64,000 nucleotides of DNA from NCBI RefSeq assembly GCF_029626225.1, contig NZ_JARUBP010000001.1, positions 6,138,001 to 6,202,000 of the forward strand, read 5' to 3'. Shown piece after piece: positions 42,624 through 49,119 of the stretch. A program made the translations under genes and the position numbers. Source of the stretch: Asanoa sp. WMMD1127 (GTDB lineage Bacteria > Actinomycetota > Actinomycetes > Mycobacteriales > Micromonosporaceae). The notes beneath the pieces were generated by a model. It did no database searches, was not told where the DNA came from, and was given only the letters and a program-made list of their open reading frames with translations. Each line of letters starts with the position of its first letter. The stretch's first letter is position 1.

Positions 42624-42890
42624 ATGATCGCCTTGGAAATCCACATCTGCGACCAGCGCCGGTCCTACACCGCCCGGTTCGCTACCGAGGATCAGGCCCT
42701 GACCTTCCTCACCGTCCGGGGCATGACTCACGCCTTTCACGAGATCAAGGCGGAGCCGGTTGATTGGGCCGCTTTCCCGCGGCTGTACGACTACCTCTAC
42801 CCGGAGTGCGAGCACGGGATGCGCGGGGACTGCTACGGGCCTCAGCACTACTACATGACGGATGATGAACGGCGTCACGCGGGTTGGTGA
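42624..42890 (+). CDS. Hypothetical phage protein
   Basis: The 88-aa product from ATG 42624 has a beta-alpha N-terminal half and a Cys/His/Tyr-rich tail (YPECEHGMRGDCYGPQHYY) that could bind a metal. It is an individually promoted and terminated unit. No family is recognised. Confidence 0.75.
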   Translation: MIALEIHICDQRRSYTARFATEDQALTFLTVRGMTHAFHEIKAEPVDWAAFPRLYDYLYPECEHGMRGDCYGPQHYYMTDDERRHAGW

Positions 42891-42905
42891 CCAGCTCGAC
42901 CGAAT

Positions 42906-42927
42906 GGGGCACCCTCCGGGGTGCCCC
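42906..42927 (+). terminator. Rho-independent terminator
   Basis: GGGGCACCC and GGGTGCCCC close a TCCG loop, followed by TTCTTTG. Unlike its neighbours the stem is not of the GGGAGGCCCC type. Confidence 0.85.
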
Positions 42928-42973
42928 TTCTTTGTGGCCTACCGCACACCGTTTAAACGGCTCCGAATGATGC

Positions 42974-43003
42974 TTAGGTTGGGAATCTCTGGTAACGTAT
43001 CTC
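42974..43003 (+). promoter_or_regulatory. Array-type promoter (variant)
   Basis: The motif copy ATGCTTAGGTTGGGAAT (42970-42986) provides TTAGGT as -35. TATCTC lies 18 nt downstream; TAACGT at 42993-42998 is an alternative -10. CGTTTAAACG is at 42950-42959 and the leader TGTCAGCGAGG at 43005. Confidence 0.55.
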
Positions 43004-43035
43004 TTGTCAGCGAGGGAACAACACAGGGAGCCGAA

Positions 43036-43221
43036 ATGCTGTACTTCACCAGCGCGCGGGGCGGGAACCAGATCCACGAGAGCACCGCGACCGAGACCGA
43101 CGAATACCAGGTGTTCGGGGCGTTCGCGAAGTGCACCAAGCGGAAGATGACCGGCTACGTTTCCGCCCACGCTAACGATGAGCTGTTCAAGCGCTGCCCG
43201 AAGTGCTTCCCCGCTAACTGA
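43036..43221 (+). CDS. Small phage protein with C-terminal CPKC
   Basis: The 61-aa product from ATG 43036 (GGGAG upstream) is beta-rich and ends KRCPKCFPAN, with another Cys in FAKCTKRK. These three Cys and a nearby His could bind zinc. It has its own promoter and terminator. The function is unknown. Confidence 0.72.
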   Translation: MLYFTSARGGNQIHESTATETDEYQVFGAFAKCTKRKMTGYVSAHANDELFKRCPKCFPAN

Positions 43222-43234
43222 ACGGGAACGGACC

Positions 43235-43254
43235 GAGGCCCCTCCGGGGGCCTC
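43235..43254 (+). terminator. Rho-independent terminator
   Basis: GAGGCCCC-TCCG-GGGGCCTC followed by TTTCCTTTTG. It ends the 61-aa gene. Confidence 0.85.
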
Positions 43255-43298
43255 TTTCCTTTTGTGCGGTACGCCACACGTGTAAACGGTCTCCAAGG

Positions 43299-43328
43299 TT
43301 GTGTTGGGAACGTGTGGTCAGGTAGAGT
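43299..43328 (+). promoter_or_regulatory. Array-type promoter (TTGTGT-18-TAGAGT)
   Basis: TTGTGT (43299-43304) and TAGAGT (43323-43328) are 18 nt apart. The leader TGTCAGCAAG begins at 43335. The variant operator CGTGTAAACG is at 43279-43288. Confidence 0.72.
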
Positions 43329-43374
43329 TCTCCTTGTCAGCAAGACACATTGAAAACTCCAAAGGGGAAACGAG

Positions 43375-43668
43375 ATGGCGACCACCGTTTACAACCGGAC
43401 TCCGGAATTCCTCCGCGCCGCGGAGGGCCTGATTTCCTACGACACGGACATGGTCAAGCGGTTCCGGATCTACTTCGCCGGGTTGGTCGAGAAGGGGATT
43501 GCCCTTCCTGACACGCTCGATGCGATCGACAGCACGCTTGAGCTTCGCGAGTGGCTGACCCTCCGGGCGGACGCCGCGGACATCAACCAGCTTGCCGCGG
43601 AGTACGCGGGGCGGGACCTGGACGAGATCGAGGATGAATACGGCCGGATCTGCGGACCGACCGCCTAG
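43375..43668 (+). CDS. Hypothetical phage protein
   Basis: The 97-aa acidic, helical product from ATG 43375 (AAAGGGGAAA upstream) has its own promoter, leader and terminator. No domain is recognised. Confidence 0.75.
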   Translation: MATTVYNRTPEFLRAAEGLISYDTDMVKRFRIYFAGLVEKGIALPDTLDAIDSTLELREWLTLRADAADINQLAAEYAGRDLDEIEDEYGRICGPTA

Positions 43669-43674
43669 CAGCAG

Positions 43675-43698
43675 GGGAGGCCCCTCCGGGGGCCTCCC
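43675..43698 (+). terminator. GGGAGGCCCC-TCCG-GGGGCCTCCC terminator
   Basis: A perfect 10-bp stem with a TCCG loop, identical in stem and loop to the one at 40352-40375. The next gene begins only 39 bp downstream without a motif copy, so some read-through is likely. Confidence 0.85.
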
Positions 43699-43737
43699 TC
43701 CTAGCGGGCCTCGGTTCCGGAAGGGGAGGATGACGGC

Positions 43738-44061
43738 ATGTCCGATGCGTTCTATGAAGACGACGAACCGGCCGCGGACGTCAAGTCCGCGTTCGAGCGG
43801 GGAGAGAAGGGCTCAACCGGTCGGATGATCACCTACACCGTTTACTACGGAGACCCGCGCCGAGACAACACCCCGGGCAAAGCAAGTCACACGCTGCACA
43901 AGCCGGGTTGCTCCCACACGCGAGACGCCGACCGGGGCGTCATGCCCATCGAAGCGCCGGACCTAGAAACGGCTATCCGCCTGGCGGAGCACCAAGGCGA
44001 AGACACCAACGACGAAGCGATGTTCATTGGGGACGTCGACCCGGCACCCTGCCTCAAGTAG
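43738..44061 (+). CDS. Hypothetical phage protein
   Basis: The 107-aa product from ATG 43738 (GGGGAGG upstream) has an acidic N-terminal tail followed by a domain with GKASHTLHKPGCSHT and VDPAPCLK. The spaced His and Cys residues suggest metal binding. It has no array promoter of its own but has a terminator. Confidence 0.72.
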   Translation: MSDAFYEDDEPAADVKSAFERGEKGSTGRMITYTVYYGDPRRDNTPGKASHTLHKPGCSHTRDADRGVMPIEAPDLETAIRLAEHQGEDTNDEAMFIGDVDPAPCLK

Positions 44062-44078
44062 CCAAGCAACACGATTCG

Positions 44079-44102
44079 AGGAGGCCCCTTCGGGGGCCTC
44101 CT
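44079..44102 (+). terminator. UUCG-loop terminator
   Basis: AGGAGGCCCC-TTCG-GGGGCCTCCT followed by TTTTCG. The next 200 bp to 44,312 have no gene; they hold a CGTTTAAACG site (44200-44209) and a degenerate leader (CCAGCAAGGA at 44271). Confidence 0.9.
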
Positions 44103-44312
44103 TTTTCGTGCCCGTCGATCGGCACCAGCTCCCGCCGGCGAACCACGGGGAGTAGCGCGAGCTCTTACCGTCCGTGACGCTGTTTCCGCAGGTCAGACCC
44201 GTTTAAACGTGATCATGGATAGCCGTTCGGACGATGGCAGACGACCGTAGACAACTGCACTCTTGAGCGGCCAGCAAGGAACAACACGCGCGGACGCGAA
44301 GGAGAACCAACC

Positions 44313-44801
44313 TTGAAGCTTGGAATGAAGATCGGCCTCGGTATCGGGGGCCTGGCCCTGCTCGGTTGCTGCGGGATCGGCGGGTGCACCGCCGTTCTCT
44401 CCGGGGGAGACGACGCAACCACGGGCACGGGGGCCGCGGTTGCTACTGCCGCCGCGGAGGGTGCGAAGGCGGGAGCCGCGGTCGGCACCGGTACGCCTAC
44501 TCCGGTCGCGACGGTCGAGGGGGCCGCCGCTACCACCAAGCCGCCGGCTCCGCCGAAGCCGGCTACGCCGACCATCGAGGATGGGACCTGGACGGTTGGG
44601 GACGACATCCCGGCCGGTACGTACAAAGTGCGGGAGCCGATCTCCGATGGCCTCTGCTACTGGTCGATCACGAAGACCGGCAGCAACGGAGCCGACATCG
44701 TTCAGAACGACTTGGGCGGGAAGGGTCGCCCGTCCGTGGTCCTCAAGAAGGGCCAGGACTTCGAGACCGCCCGTTGCGGCACGTGGGTCAAGACCAAGTG
44801 A
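44313..44801 (+). CDS. Exported membrane-anchored or lipoprotein-like protein
   Basis: This protein of up to 162 aa starts at TTG 44313 (AAGGAGA upstream) or ATG 44325. The N-terminus is a hydrophobic export signal with several Cys (LALLGCCGIGGCTAVLSGG), one of which could be lipidated. An Ala/Thr/Pro-rich spacer follows. The C-terminal domain contains DGTWTVGDDIPAGTYKV and LCYWSIT, found in many actinobacterial secreted proteins. Surface location and its place beside the switch region suggest lysogenic expression, perhaps superinfection exclusion, which is an inference only. Confidence 0.7.
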   Translation: MKLGMKIGLGIGGLALLGCCGIGGCTAVLSGGDDATTGTGAAVATAAAEGAKAGAAVGTGTPTPVATVEGAAATTKPPAPPKPATPTIEDGTWTVGDDIPAGTYKVREPISDGLCYWSITKTGSNGADIVQNDLGGKGRPSVVLKKGQDFETARCGTWVKTK

Positions 44802-44823
44802 TCCGAGGTCGCTAGCATTAGCT

Positions 44824-44877
44824 CAGAGACACGAGAAACCCCCGGCCCTACCTCGGTAGGGGTCCGGGGGTTTCGTC
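44824..44877. terminator. Long hairpin, copy 1 of a near-identical pair
   Basis: AAACCCCCGG...CCTACC pairs with GGTAGG...CCGGGGGTTT. The 54-bp segment closely matches 46696-46749. CGTTTAAACG begins at its last base (44877-44886). From 44,887 to 45,050 only GC-rich inverted repeats (GGGGCGGG/CCCGCCCC) are seen and no gene. Confidence 0.85.
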
Positions 44878-45050
44878 GTTTAAACGGGTTAGGGGGCGGG
44901 CCTCCGGGAGCCTGGCGACCCGCCCCCACCCGACCGCCGGCACGGTCGAGCTTGGGGCAACGAACCGTGAGGGATGGATGCCGACGACCGGGAGCTAGGT
45001 GGGGGCGGGCCGTGTGCCGTCGATCGACCCGCCCCCGGTGCTCCGCCCTC

Positions 45051-45398
45051 TTACAGACCGGCTACGGGCCTAGCGTCGGTCAGGGGCGGAGTGGTCACCT
45101 TGCGGGACGCGATCACGGCCGTTCGCACGTCGACCGTCACGCGATCGAGAGAGCGGGTGTTGTTGAACAGGCTCACCTTGCGACCCGTGATCCCGATCCA
45201 CTCGACCGCCGGGTGGTCGATCAGGGGGCCGAAGGACTCGACTTCGAGGAGAAGCGGCCCGGACCCGTACATGTAGTCCTCTAGCCGCAGGGACAGCACT
45301 TCCCCGGCTCTCAGTCGCCGAGACTCCGTGATCGGGTCCATGTTGCCCGGGTGCAAGTAGCTTCCCCGCTTCACCGTCGCACCATCCTTCGCTGCCAT
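45051..45398 (-). CDS. Hypothetical protein
   Basis: The product of about 115 aa from ATG 45398 is beta-rich with Leu/Val strands (GEVLSLRLEDYMYGSGPLLL) and no membrane segment. The frame extends upstream to 45437 without a better start. It overlaps the preceding small membrane gene by 28 bp and so forms a leftward pair with it. No family is recognised. Confidence 0.65.
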   Translation of the reverse strand: MAAKDGATVKRGSYLHPGNMDPITESRRLRAGEVLSLRLEDYMYGSGPLLLEVESFGPLIDHPAVEWIGITGRKVSLFNNTRSLDRVTVDVRTAVIASRKVTTPPLTDARPVAGL

Positions 45399-45511
45399 CG
45401 ATGACCGCGGACCTCGAACAGCCCGCAGTGAGGGCACCGGTAGTCACGGACCTTGGGCAGCACCCACCCGAGCAGGGCACCGACGATCAACGCGGCGACG
45501 ATCACTAACAC
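45371..45511 (-). CDS. 46-aa membrane microprotein with CPHC zinc motif
   Basis: GTG 45511 with a perfect GGAGGTGA ribosome-binding site opens a 46-aa frame with one N-terminal transmembrane segment (VIVAALIVGALLGWVL), then YRCPHCGLF and a basic tail. CPxC with a later His could bind zinc. The good start and overlap with the next leftward gene support it as real. Confidence 0.7.
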   Translation of the reverse strand: MLVIVAALIVGALLGWVLPKVRDYRCPHCGLFEVRGHRWQRRMVRR

Positions 45512-45556
45512 GGGTCACCTCCGTTGCACTCCGTTGCGTCCTGTATCATGCTGCGC

Positions 45557-45568
45557 CATCACATGATG
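45557..45568. promoter_or_regulatory. Inverted repeat in the XRE promoter region
   Basis: CATCA-CA-TGATG is a perfect 5-bp inverted repeat 8 bp after a TATCAT hexamer (45544-45549), in the divergent spacer between the leftward pair and the XRE gene. It is a candidate auto-regulatory operator. Confidence 0.4.
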
Positions 45569-45635
45569 CGGCGCAACCCCCGCCGCGCAGAAACCGAGAA
45601 TCAAGAGTATTCCCAGCTAGGAGGGCCGCCGTCAC

Positions 45636-46526
45636 ATGAGGGAAGATCCCAGCGTGCCCAGATTCAGCCCACCAACCCCGCGATCGAAGCGTCTCGGTCG
45701 CGAGCTTCGAAGGCTCCGCGAAGCCGCCGGCATGACCGGCGAACAGGTGGCGGACCGGATCTCAAGCTCAGCTAGCCGGCTGTCCCGCATCGAGTCGGGG
45801 CACATCAAGCCGTCATCCGGCGGAGTGATGGAACTACTCGATCTCTATGCGGTCACCTGGAAGGACGGACCGGGGAAGGCACTCGTCGACCTGGCCCGTA
45901 CGCTCAAAGAAACCGGTTGGTGGGCGAGGCTTGGCACCCTCTCAAACCAGTACGCGACTTACATTGCGTACGAGGAAGAGGCGTTGGCCCTGCTCAACTA
46001 TGAGCCGACGATCATTCCCGGGTTGCTACAGACGAGGGACTACGCACTAGCCGTCAGTGCCGTAGGAAGGGAGACGGATGCAGCAGGGATCAAGCAGCGA
46101 GTAGACGCGCGGATGACGCGTCAAGAGGTGTTGACCAAGAGGGAGAAGCCGCTCCGGTTGCACGCGATCGTCAGCGAGGCAGCGTTGCGGACCGAGGTAG
46201 GCGGACCGGACCTCTTGGCGGACCAGCTCCGCCACGTGGTCAAGATGGCCGCCAGGCCGAACGTCACCGTTCAGGTACTCCGGTTCGCCGCGGGAGCACA
46301 CCTAGCCGACCGGGGCGGATTCGCGGTCCTCACGTTCGACACAGACGAGAGCCCGTTGGGCTACGTCGAGACGCCTGCCGGGGAGTTGTTCCTTGAAGGG
46401 CCACGAGAGATCGCCCGGCTAACCGGGGTGTTCGACAACCTCCGCGAACTGGCGATGTCGCCCGCGGAGAGCATCAAATGGATCAAGGGGATGGCTGATG
46501 GACAAGAACCGTTGGATCACGTCTAG
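45636..46526 (+). CDS. XRE-family regulator with DUF5753 (Scr1-type)
   Basis: This 296-aa protein from ATG 45636 (TAGGAGGG upstream) has an N-terminal helix-turn-helix: LGRELRRLREAAGMTGEQVA, then SRLSRIESGHIKPS. The C-terminal DUF5753 domain begins around EEEALALLNYEPTIIPGLLQ and includes VTVQVLRFAAGAHLA and GYVETPAGELFLE. This architecture is very common in Streptomyces and Micromonosporaceae chromosomes, usually paired with DUF397, and is now described as an antitoxin-like regulator. In this phage it occupies the region between the early and late arms. Confidence 0.93.
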   Translation: MREDPSVPRFSPPTPRSKRLGRELRRLREAAGMTGEQVADRISSSASRLSRIESGHIKPSSGGVMELLDLYAVTWKDGPGKALVDLARTLKETGWWARLGTLSNQYATYIAYEEEALALLNYEPTIIPGLLQTRDYALAVSAVGRETDAAGIKQRVDARMTRQEVLTKREKPLRLHAIVSEAALRTEVGGPDLLADQLRHVVKMAARPNVTVQVLRFAAGAHLADRGGFAVLTFDTDESPLGYVETPAGELFLEGPREIARLTGVFDNLRELAMSPAESIKWIKGMADGQEPLDHV

Positions 46527-46686
46527 CCGTAGCGGCAGCAACGGCCAGTGCGTAGAGGTCATGGACACCGGGGAAGGCTTCCGTGTCCGCGACAGCAAGG
46601 ACCGGAGCGGACCCGTCCTCAAGTTCACCCGCGCCGAGTGGGACGCGTTCACGGGTGGCGTCAAGGATGGCGAGTTCGACGCCTGA
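46498..46686 (+). CDS. DUF397 domain protein (partner of XRE/DUF5753 regulator)
   Basis: This 62-aa protein from ATG 46498 overlaps the XRE gene by 29 bp. It has all DUF397 hallmarks: WITSSRSGSNGQCVEV, FRVRDSKDRSGPVLKF, and the end EWDAFTGGVKDGEFD. DUF397 proteins act with Scr1-type regulators, and a toxin-like role has been proposed for some. Whether it affects phage lysogeny or host physiology is unknown. Confidence 0.93.
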   Translation: MDKNRWITSSRSGSNGQCVEVMDTGEGFRVRDSKDRSGPVLKFTRAEWDAFTGGVKDGEFDA

Positions 46687-46695
46687 GCACAGCCT

Positions 46696-46749
46696 CAGAG
46701 ACACGAAAAGCCCCCGGTCCCTACCAGAGGTAGGGCCGGGGGTTTCGTC
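46696..46749. terminator. Long hairpin, copy 2 of a near-identical pair
   Basis: AAGCCCCCGG...CCCTACC pairs with GGTAGGG...CCGGGGG, with TTTCGTC following. It matches 44824-44877 over 54 bp with few changes and stands between the DUF397 stop and the leftward thioredoxin gene, so it probably terminates both. Confidence 0.85.
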
Positions 46750-46813
46750 TGTGCAGAGGCAAGGAGAGCGGGACGTTTAAACGCCCGTCCTCGAGTTTTC
46801 CAAAGTGGACCGG

Positions 46814-47065
46814 TCAGCCTGCCAGGACCGCGGCAACCTCCGGAAGGCACTCAACCCCGGAGCCCGTGTAAACGGTCTTGCCCTCCGCGTCGACCAGCCG
46901 GACCGAAGGGACGGAGCGCACGCCGTGCAGCTCCGCCACCGCCGGCTCAGAGTCAACGTCGACCACGGTCACGGGAACCCCGTGCCGGGCCGCCAGGGCG
47001 TCAAGGAGCGGCCCTGCGGTCTTACAGGGCCGACACCAAGAAGCCGTGAAGCGGAGCAGGATCAA
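46814..47065 (-). CDS. Thioredoxin-like protein
   Basis: This 83-aa compact thioredoxin fold has the active site ASWCRPCKT near the N-terminus and the cis-Pro loop VRSVPSVRLV. It starts at TTG 47065, overlapping the holin-like gene by 4 bp, and is the last gene of the leftward late operon. Redox roles in RNR reduction or virion protein folding are possible. It is shorter than typical thioredoxin (about 105 aa) because the first beta-alpha unit is missing, as in glutaredoxin-like phage proteins. Confidence 0.85.
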   Translation of the reverse strand: MILLRFTASWCRPCKTAGPLLDALAARHGVPVTVVDVDSEPAVAELHGVRSVPSVRLVDAEGKTVYTGSGVECLPEVAAVLAG

Positions 47066-47340
47066 CGGACAGTCGGGATGAACGAAGTCTCGTCCGGCTC
47101 CGCGCGGTGCCGACCACCGGTAGCGACGTCGACCGCCTCCGCCACAACCTCATCAACCCGGCCGTTCGGCGTGACAGCCGACCGGGTGATGAACGACAGC
47201 ACGGCCACAACGGCACCCGCGATCAGGACATCGAGGCCCGGGGGGACCGGGATACCGAACAGGATCAGGGCCGCAAGGACGTACTTGAGAAGGTCGAGCA
47301 GCAGAACCGGGTTGTCCTTGATGAAACGAACGTACGACAT
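47062..47340 (-). CDS. Holin-like membrane protein
   Basis: This 92-aa protein has two hydrophobic segments (LLKYVLAALILFGIPVPPG and VLIAGAVVAVLSFITRSAV) and a charged C-terminal tail. It lies 12 bp downstream of the endolysin gene, where actinophage holins usually are. ATG 47340 has GGAAGGGAAG upstream. Confidence 0.75.
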   Translation of the reverse strand: MSYVRFIKDNPVLLLDLLKYVLAALILFGIPVPPGLDVLIAGAVVAVLSFITRSAVTPNGRVDEVVAEAVDVATGGRHRAEPDETSFIPTVR

Positions 47341-47352
47341 TGTTTCCTTCCC

Positions 47353-48186
47353 TTACTTAGTGATGAGTGCAGTCCAGGTGTTCCGGCCGATCTCGCCATC
47401 CGCCGAGAGCTTCCGGGCACGCTGAAACGCCTTAGTGGCGGTATCGGTCGCCGGGCCAAAATCGCCATCGATGGTGATCCGGTAGCCGTGCGAGTTCAGA
47501 AGGGCCTGCGCGTTCCGGACAAGCTGTCCCTTAGAACCGCGCTTCAAAGTGGCGAGAGCCATGATGAGAGAAACCGTCCAATCGGTCGGGGTGGCGGGAG
47601 GCTTAGGAGTGGTCGGAGGCTTCGGAGCCGCGGGAGGCTTCGGCGGAGCCGGGGGAGTGGGAGTGCCCATCGCGGCCTTGACCCGCTCGATCAGGTACGA
47701 CTCCGGGAAATTGGGGCCAGGGTCCGTGTGGGTCGTGCCGCCCCATGCCTGCCGCATGTCGTCGTGGGTGACGAAACCGCCAACGTTCTTCGCCTTCGCC
47801 TGAGCAACGGAAAGGTTCTGAACGGGGATGCCGTGCGCCTTGCACACCTTCGCGATGACCGGGGCCACTCGGTCAATGACCTTGCGCCAGTACGCTTCCG
47901 AGGAACCGTTGGTGCCGACCAGCTCGAACGCGATAGCGCGCTGGTTGCCCCACGAGGAGCCGGCGTGCCAGGCGTCATAGTTGGTGTCGAGCGACTGAAT
48001 GACCGTAGAAGCGTCCGCGTAGAAGTGGCTCGAAACGCTGTCCGTCCGGCGCTTCGCGTAGCTCGCTTCGTTCTTCGGCGGAGCGTCGTTGCTCGTGTTG
48101 TGAATGGCAATGTAGAGCTTCTTCGCTCCCGAGTTGCCGTAACCGCGGGGCGGACCGTCATAGGCCACGCCGTCAAACTTGGGCAT
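47353..48186 (-). CDS. Endolysin: N-acetylmuramoyl-L-alanine amidase with peptidoglycan-binding domain
   Basis: This 277-aa protein has an N-terminal Amidase_2 domain with zinc ligands in YIAIHNTSN and in THTDPGPNFP. A repetitive Pro/Lys/Thr linker (KPPAAPKPPTTPKPPATP) joins it to a C-terminal PG_binding_1 domain (VRNAQALLNSHGYRITIDGD then FGPATDTATKAFQ). It cleaves the bond between MurNAc and L-Ala during lysis. The start ATG 48186 overlaps the preceding stop (TAATG). Confidence 0.95.
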   Translation of the reverse strand: MPKFDGVAYDGPPRGYGNSGAKKLYIAIHNTSNDAPPKNEASYAKRRTDSVSSHFYADASTVIQSLDTNYDAWHAGSSWGNQRAIAFELVGTNGSSEAYWRKVIDRVAPVIAKVCKAHGIPVQNLSVAQAKAKNVGGFVTHDDMRQAWGGTTHTDPGPNFPESYLIERVKAAMGTPTPPAPPKPPAAPKPPTTPKPPATPTDWTVSLIMALATLKRGSKGQLVRNAQALLNSHGYRITIDGDFGPATDTATKAFQRARKLSADGEIGRNTWTALITK

Positions 48187-48527
48187 TACTTCCCCTCTTC
48201 TAGGGACCGGATGAGAGTGGCCAGGCCGGCGAAGCCGTCCGTGATAGCGGCCCGAAGGTCCGCCATTTCCTGGCGTGAGTCGTGGAGTTGCCGCAACATG
48301 ACGTTCTCTGCTTCGAGGTGACCGACCCGCTTCTCAAGCGACGCGAACGCGGCCTCAAGCCGCTCCGCTTTCGACTTCCACGCTTGCGCCTCCTCTTTCC
48401 AGAGGGCCGCGGTAGTCTCGTCAGCCGCGGTACGGAACCGCGCCCAAAACACGCCGCCGAGAGCGACCAAGCCAAGAAAGCCGGCGAGACTCGCAATGAC
48501 CGTTCCGGCGATAGCGAGTGCGCTCAC
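48186..48527 (-). CDS. Membrane-anchored coiled-coil protein of the lysis region
   Basis: This protein of about 113 aa from GTG 48527 (GTGA overlap with the preceding stop) has one N-terminal transmembrane segment (IAGTVIASLAGFLGLVALGG) followed by a long coiled coil rich in Glu, Ala and Leu. Position directly before the endolysin suggests a second holin or a lysis accessory protein. Confidence 0.75.
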   Translation of the reverse strand: MSALAIAGTVIASLAGFLGLVALGGVFWARFRTAADETTAALWKEEAQAWKSKAERLEAAFASLEKRVGHLEAENVMLRQLHDSRQEMADLRAAITDGFAGLATLIRSLEEGK

Positions 48528-49048
48528 TTCGAAACCCACTCCATCATCAGGAATGAGCCCGCCAAGCCGTCCGGGCCACCGGTCGGACAGTTGTTGCAAG
48601 CGACGCTGGTTTCAGAGTTCACGGAAAGCGTTTCATTGACACTGAATCGAGCCGTACAAGTCCATTGCACCGTTGTGACGTTTGCCGGGGTGGCAGGAAC
48701 CTTGGGGGCCACCCAAGGACCGGAGCTGTTCCTGTAGAGGTTGATTCCCCGATGGCCGCCGCTAGCGTTCGCGTATGTCACCTGTGCGGTAACGCGGTAT
48801 AGGCCCGCAGTCCGAACGATCACCCGGCCGCCCGTCTGGCCGACCGTCATTGAGTCCGTGTCGTCAATGAGGTCATCCATCGGAACGGCCAGGTTGCCGA
48901 CACCGGCATTAAAGGTGTTTAGGTTCGCAATGTGAACAAAGGGCTTGTAGTGAACGGCAGCCTCGATCGCACCCTTAGTGTGCTCATTGAGCTTCGCCGC
49001 ACGGACCTTCTCGCCCACAAGGAAGCCGACGAGATCAGGAATTGCCAA
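48524..49048 (-). CDS. Minor tail or virion surface protein
   Basis: The product is 174 aa. TTG 49048 is preferred because AAAGGATGG lies upstream, with GTG 49072 as alternative. It starts with a helix (IPDLVGFLVGEKVRAAKLNE) and continues with a C1q/jelly-roll-like beta domain (RTAGLYRVTAQVTYAN). This plan is common in small actinophage tail-tip or receptor-binding proteins encoded next to the large minor tail protein. Confidence 0.65.
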   Translation of the reverse strand: MAIPDLVGFLVGEKVRAAKLNEHTKGAIEAAVHYKPFVHIANLNTFNAGVGNLAVPMDDLIDDTDSMTVGQTGGRVIVRTAGLYRVTAQVTYANASGGHRGINLYRNSSGPWVAPKVPATPANVTTVQWTCTARFSVNETLSVNSETSVACNNCPTGGPDGLAGSFLMMEWVSK

Positions 49049-49077
49049 CGGTGGCCATCCTTTCGGGCACACGAAAA

Positions 49078-49104
49078 GGGAGGCCCCCTCGTGGGGAGCC
49101 TCCC
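49078..49104 (-). terminator. Leftward terminator between minor tail genes
   Basis: On the - strand GGGAGGCTCCCC and GGGGGCCTCCC form a stem with a short loop followed by TTTTCG. CGTTTAAACG at 49109-49118 lies between it and the minor tail gene stop. It probably reduces expression of the downstream tail-tip and lysis genes. Confidence 0.75.
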
Positions 49105-49119
49105 GGATCGTTTAAACGG

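Larger units (their letters stand above)
26855..43344. repeat. Conserved TGTCAGCAAG leader element
   Basis: TGTCAGCAAG(G) or a one-base variant occurs at 26855, 39112, 39930, 40750, 41484, 42593, 43005 and 43335, each 24-45 nt before a start codon and, where a promoter is clear, at the expected transcription start. Inverted copies at 38859-38869 and 42485-42494 sit next to terminators. A degenerate copy is at 44271. Confidence 0.75.

Noticed and set aside
43386-43853. Additional operator copies CGTTTACAAC (43386) and CCGTTTACTA (43842)
   Set aside because: They match only one half of the palindrome and lie in coding sequence, so they were not counted.
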